A DNA stretch of 64,000 bases from Methylobacillus glycogenes JCM 2850 (lineage in GTDB: Bacteria > Pseudomonadota > Gammaproteobacteria > Burkholderiales > Methylophilaceae), in assembly GCF_000617925.1 (NCBI RefSeq), contig NZ_BAMT01000002.1, positions 248,001 through 312,000 of the forward strand, read 5' to 3'. The first letter of the stretch is position 1. Each line of letters begins with the position of its first letter. Shown piece by piece: positions 59,700-64,000 of the stretch. The notes under the pieces are model-generated. The model saw only the letters and a list, made by a program, of their open reading frames with translations, made no database searches and was not told the origin of the DNA. The position numbers and the translations under genes were made by a program.

Positions 59700-60262
59700 A
59701 TGGCAAGTCTTAACCCGCCGGTGTGCGATTTTGGCTGGAAGGCACCCGATTTCAAATTGCCCGGTGTTGATGGGCGGGATTGGTCGCTGGCGGAGGCAAA
59801 AGGTGTCAATGGCACGCTGGTGATGTTTATCTGCAATCACTGCCCCTATGTGCAGGCAATACGTGAGCGGCTGGTGCAGGATGTGCGGGCCTTGCGTGAA
59901 CTGGGCATCAATACCATCGCCATTTCCTCCAATGATGTGATCAATTACCCGGATGATAATTTTGAGCGCATGGCAGAAGTAGCGCGGGAATATCATTTTG
60001 CTTTCCCCTACCTGCTGGATGAAAGCCAGGAGGTGGCAAAGGCCTACGGTGCGGTGTGCACACCAGATTTCTTTGGCTTTAATGCGCATCTTGAGTTGCA
60101 GTACCGCGGACGCTTTGATGATCAGGCCGCAATATGACGCCGCTGGAAAACCCTACACGGGATTTATATCTGGCGATGAAGCACGTGGCTGAGACCGGGC
60201 GTGGCCCGCTGGAGCAGATTGCCTCCATCGGTTGCTCCATCAAGTGGCGCGCTGATCTTTGA
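59700..60262 (+). CDS. Thioredoxin-fold (AhpC/TSA-like) protein (one missing base)
   Basis: A 187-residue protein of the peroxiredoxin-like thioredoxin superfamily. Near the N-terminus are APDFKLPGVDGRDWSLAEAKG and MFICNHCPYVQAIRERLVQD, with the CxxC pair CNHC followed by PYV that marks this subgroup. No signal peptide, so cytoplasmic. As read, the frame ends at 60137; adding one base near 60122 gives the family's usual C-terminus with DLYLAMKHVAETG and IASIGCSIKW, ending at 60262. Function is unassigned; a thiol-disulfide oxidoreductase or peroxidase is possible. Confidence 0.85.
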
Positions 60263-60617
60263 ACTATCACTCAGGCATGCCCCAGTTAAGCTACCCAGGC
60301 ATGACGCAGGCTAGATTAAGCGCTTAGACCGGAATGTTAACTTTATATGTCAAGTTATCAGTCCGAACTAGCGCTTTGCCTAGGCCACTTCAGTAACATT
60401 AATCTTAATACTGGTATTGCTGAATCCTTCCATCTCAGGAATAATTACGGGCTAAATACCTCTGCGAAACTGTAGCTAGTCTGTTGTTTGCGGCAGTTTC
60501 AGCATCGCTTCCCCATTCGGGGATATTTCAAGGGGTTTTCAAGAATTTGAGGCTAGGCTTCCTCCAGCCATGTTGCGCTGGCGGGGCCTTTTTCTCTTCA
60601 ACCGTAGGGAGATAAGT
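60263..60617 (+). other. Leader and promoter region of tkt
   Basis: No gene is seen in these 355 bases. A sigma-70-like pair TTGCTG (60417-60422) and AATAAT (60440-60445), 17 bases apart, could be the tkt promoter, which would leave a leader of about 165 bases. A weak hairpin CCAGC...GCTGG (about 60565-60582) followed by TTTTT (60590-60594) lies shortly before the tkt ribosome site and could be an attenuator. Both are tentative. Confidence 0.35.
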
Positions 60618-62609
60618 ATGGCAGCAACTCGTCAAGATTTAGCAAACGCCATCCGTGCGCTATCCATGGACGCAGTTCAGAAGGCAAATTCTGGACACCC
60701 AGGCGCACCGATGGGCATGGCAGACATCGCAGAGGTTCTCTGGAACCACCATCTGCGTCACAACCCAAGCAACCCTGAATGGGCTGACCGCGACCGTTTC
60801 ATTCTGTCCAACGGCCACGGCTCCATGTTGATTTACTCCTTGTTGCATCTTACTGGCTACGCACTGCCTATTGATGAACTCAAGACTTTCCGTCAACTGC
60901 ACTCCAAGTGTGCTGGCCACCCTGAGTACGGCTATGCCCCTGGCGTTGAAACTACCACTGGTCCTCTGGGTCAAGGTATCACCAATGCTGTTGGTTTTGC
61001 GATGGCTGAAAAGTTGCTGGCTGACCAGTTCAACAAGCCAGGTCACGAAATCGTTGACCACTACACATACTGCTTCCTCGGCGATGGTTGCCTGATGGAA
61101 GGTGTTTCCCACGAAGCTGCTGCTTTGGCCGGTACTTGGGGCCTGGGCAAGCTGATCGCTATCTGGGATGACAACGGCATCTCCATCGATGGTCACATCG
61201 AAGGTTGGTACACAGATGACACCGCTAAGCGCTTTGAAGCTTACGGCTGGCACGTGATTCCTAACGTTGACGGTCACGATGCTGCTGCTGTTGAAGCGGC
61301 TATCCAAGAAGCCAAGAAGGTAACTGACAAGCCTACCTTCATTGCTGCCAAGACCATCATCGGTAAGGGTTCCCCTAACAAGTCCGGTTCCCACGATTGC
61401 CACGGCTCTGCTCTGGGTCTGGAAGAAGTTGCCGCAACTCGCGAAGCTATCGGCTGGACACACGAGCCATTCGTTATTCCTGAAGAAGTTTATGCAGGTT
61501 GGGACGGCAAGGCCAAGGGTGCCAAGCTGGAAAGCGAATGGAACGCCAAGTTCGAAGCTTATGCCAAGATCTACCCAGCTGAAGCTGCAGAATTCAAGCG
61601 CCGCACTGCGGGTGAACTGCCAGCTAACTGGAAGGAAGCGACTGACGCTTTCATCAAGGCAACCAATGAAAAGGCTGAAGCTGTTGCTACTCGTAAGGCT
61701 TCGCAAAACGCGATTGCTGCGCTGGCTCCAGTACTGCCAGAATTCATCGGCGGTTCTGCTGACTTGACAGGTTCCAACCTGACCAGCTACTCCGGCTTCA
61801 AGCACGTTGATGGCAAGAAGCCAGGCAACTACATCTCCTACGGTGTGCGTGAATTCGGTATGTTCGCGATCATGAACGGTATGGCACTGCACGGTGGCGT
61901 ATTGCCATTCGGCGGTACTTTCCACATGTTCTCCGACTACGCCAAGAGCGCTCTGCGTATGGCAGCGTTGATGAAGCAGCGCACTATCGCTGTTCTGACA
62001 CACGATTCCATCGGTCAGGGTGAAGATGGTCCTACTCACCAGCCTATCGAGAACACCGCTGGTCTGCGTTACATTCCTAACATGGATGTATGGCGTCCTG
62101 CTGATTCCGTTGAAACTGCTATCTCCTGGGTAGCTGCTGTTGAGCGCAAGAATGGCCCAAGCAGCCTGGTGCTGAGCCGTCAGAACGTTCCTGGCATCAA
62201 GCATGACGAGAAGCACTTCGACCTGATCCGCAAGGGTGGTTATGTATTCTCCGACGTTGAAGGCAAGGCTGATGTCATCATCATCAGTAACGGTTCCGAA
62301 CTTGATCTGGCGATCAAGGCTGCGGCCGAACTGAATGCTGCTGGCACCAAGGTGCGTGTGGTTTCCATGCCATCTACCAATGTGTTCGATCGTCAAGATC
62401 AAGCATACAAGGACAGCGTATTGACTCCAGGCGTGAAGCGCGTAGCTGTTGAAGCTGGCGTGACCGACTTCTGGCGCAAGTACGTTGGTCTGGAAGGTGC
62501 AGTCGTTGGTATCGATACCTTCGGCGAATCTGCTCCAGGCGGCGTATTGTTCAAGCACTTCGGCTTCACAGTTGAAAATGTTGTGAAGACCGTCAAGTCC
62601 GTGCTGTAA
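60618..62609 (+). CDS. tkt: Transketolase
   Basis: A 663-residue thiamin-diphosphate enzyme that moves two-carbon units between sugar phosphates, needed to regenerate ribulose 5-phosphate in the RuMP and pentose phosphate pathways. Marks: [38 protein letters not shown], the ThDP motif [17 protein letters not shown], and in the second domain [15 protein letters not shown]-type sequence with [24 protein letters not shown] 60618 has GGGAGA upstream; the earlier frame from 60570 is leader. Codons such as GCT, GTT and CCA are much commoner than in neighbours, as in very highly expressed genes. Confidence 0.97.
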   Translation: MAATRQDLANAIRALSMDAVQKANSGHPGAPMGMADIAEVLWNHHLRHNPSNPEWADRDRFILSNGHGSMLIYSLLHLTGYALPIDELKTFRQLHSKCAGHPEYGYAPGVETTTGPLGQGITNAVGFAMAEKLLADQFNKPGHEIVDHYTYCFLGDGCLMEGVSHEAAALAGTWGLGKLIAIWDDNGISIDGHIEGWYTDDTAKRFEAYGWHVIPNVDGHDAAAVEAAIQEAKKVTDKPTFIAAKTIIGKGSPNKSGSHDCHGSALGLEEVAATREAIGWTHEPFVIPEEVYAGWDGKAKGAKLESEWNAKFEAYAKIYPAEAAEFKRRTAGELPANWKEATDAFIKATNEKAEAVATRKASQNAIAALAPVLPEFIGGSADLTGSNLTSYSGFKHVDGKKPGNYISYGVREFGMFAIMNGMALHGGVLPFGGTFHMFSDYAKSALRMAALMKQRTIAVLTHDSIGQGEDGPTHQPIENTAGLRYIPNMDVWRPADSVETAISWVAAVERKNGPSSLVLSRQNVPGIKHDEKHFDLIRKGGYVFSDVEGKADVIIISNGSELDLAIKAAAELNAAGTKVRVVSMPSTNVFDRQDQAYKDSVLTPGVKRVAVEAGVTDFWRKYVGLEGAVVGIDTFGESAPGGVLFKHFGFTVENVVKTVKSVL

Positions 62610-63680
<1,071 letters not shown>

Positions 63681-63695
63681 TTGCAAGGAGCTGCC

Positions 63696-64000
63696 ATGTC
63701 CGTAATCAAAATGACAGACCTAGACCTTAAGGGTAAGCGCGTATTTATTCGTGCTGACCTTAACGTGCCAGTGAGTGATGGCAAGGTTACCTCTGATGCG
63801 CGCATCACAGCCTCACTGGCGACCATACAGCATGCCGTCAATGCTGGGGCACGAGTGATGGTGACCTCGCATCTGGGCCGTCCTGAAGAAGGTGTGTATT
63901 CCAAGGAAAACTCGCTCAAGCCAGTGGCTGACGTGCTATCTGCCAAACTGGGTAAGCCTGTACGCCTGATCAAGGATTGGGTGGAAGGTGGTTTTGATGT
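63696..64000 (+). CDS. pgk: Phosphoglycerate kinase (cut by the right edge)
   Basis: The first 101 residues of phosphoglycerate kinase, which makes ATP from 1,3-bisphosphoglycerate. The N-terminal signature [20 protein letters not shown] is present, followed by [32 protein letters not shown] and [20 protein letters not shown] 63696 has an AAGGAG ribosome site 8 bases upstream. The gene continues beyond the window. Confidence 0.96.
   Translation, partial: MSVIKMTDLDLKGKRVFIRADLNVPVSDGKVTSDARITASLATIQHAVNAGARVMVTSHLGRPEEGVYSKENSLKPVADVLSAKLGKPVRLIKDWVEGGFD

Overview
The window is a stretch of bacterial chromosome from a betaproteobacterium, most likely a methylotroph of the Methylophilaceae (inference). 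The grounds are an edge island of quinoprotein-dehydrogenase accessory genes, formate-tetrahydrofolate ligase, a tkt-gap-pgk cluster as found in ribulose-monophosphate-cycle methylotrophs, and a DUF3579 gene, a family I know from betaproteobacteria. No tRNA, rRNA operon, insertion sequence, phage or CRISPR array was seen.

Layout. 1-4.5 kb: quinoprotein accessory island (beta-propeller protein, cytochrome b561, SoxYZ-like carrier, and a TonB-dependent receptor resembling the PQQ transporter PqqU/YncD). 4.5-6.3 kb: a PfkB-type sugar kinase with a GntR/HutC regulator. 6.5-10.6 kb: molybdenum cofactor genes moeA-mobB-mobA-moaA and a divergent ModE-like regulator. 10.6-14.5 kb: an ArnT-like glycosyltransferase, rpmE2, rho and trxA. 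14.7-17.7 kb: an EAL phosphodiesterase convergent with a PilZ protein. 17.8-22.3 kb: DUF3579 gene, then the envelope cluster dolP-diaA-yraN-lpoA with divergent rsmI. 22.4-24.7 kb: pyrC, a PEP-CTERM protein and the RNase P RNA. 25.2-43.9 kb: a complete division and cell-wall (dcw) cluster, mraZ to ftsZ and lpxC, mostly joined by 4-base start/stop overlaps and preceded by a four-repeat MraZ operator. 43.9-48.5 kb: small membrane protein, slt, an NDUFA9-like oxidoreductase, cca. 48.5-53 kb: a FecI-FecR-FecA-type surface-signalling iron system with a Fur-like box. 53-60.3 kb: slmA, a HAD phosphatase, argB, fhs, an HTH-ArgA fusion, rsmE, a thioredoxin-fold protein. 60.6-64 kb: tkt, gap and the start of pgk.

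How the parts fit: periplasmic methanol or alcohol oxidation by PQQ enzymes needs PQQ, carriers and electron acceptors (left edge). Carbon then passes through RuMP-type sugar rearrangement (tkt, gap, pgk), with formate entering folate C1 metabolism through Fhs. The rest is mostly core growth machinery.

An important caution: 17 genes, many of them essential (rho, murD, ftsW, murG, murB, ftsA, argB), are broken here. In all 21 breaks I examined, adding a single base, usually a repeat of its neighbour, restores the known protein and a length divisible by three. This looks like under-called short homopolymers in the sequence record rather than biology. I annotate these genes over their full repaired span and note the break point.
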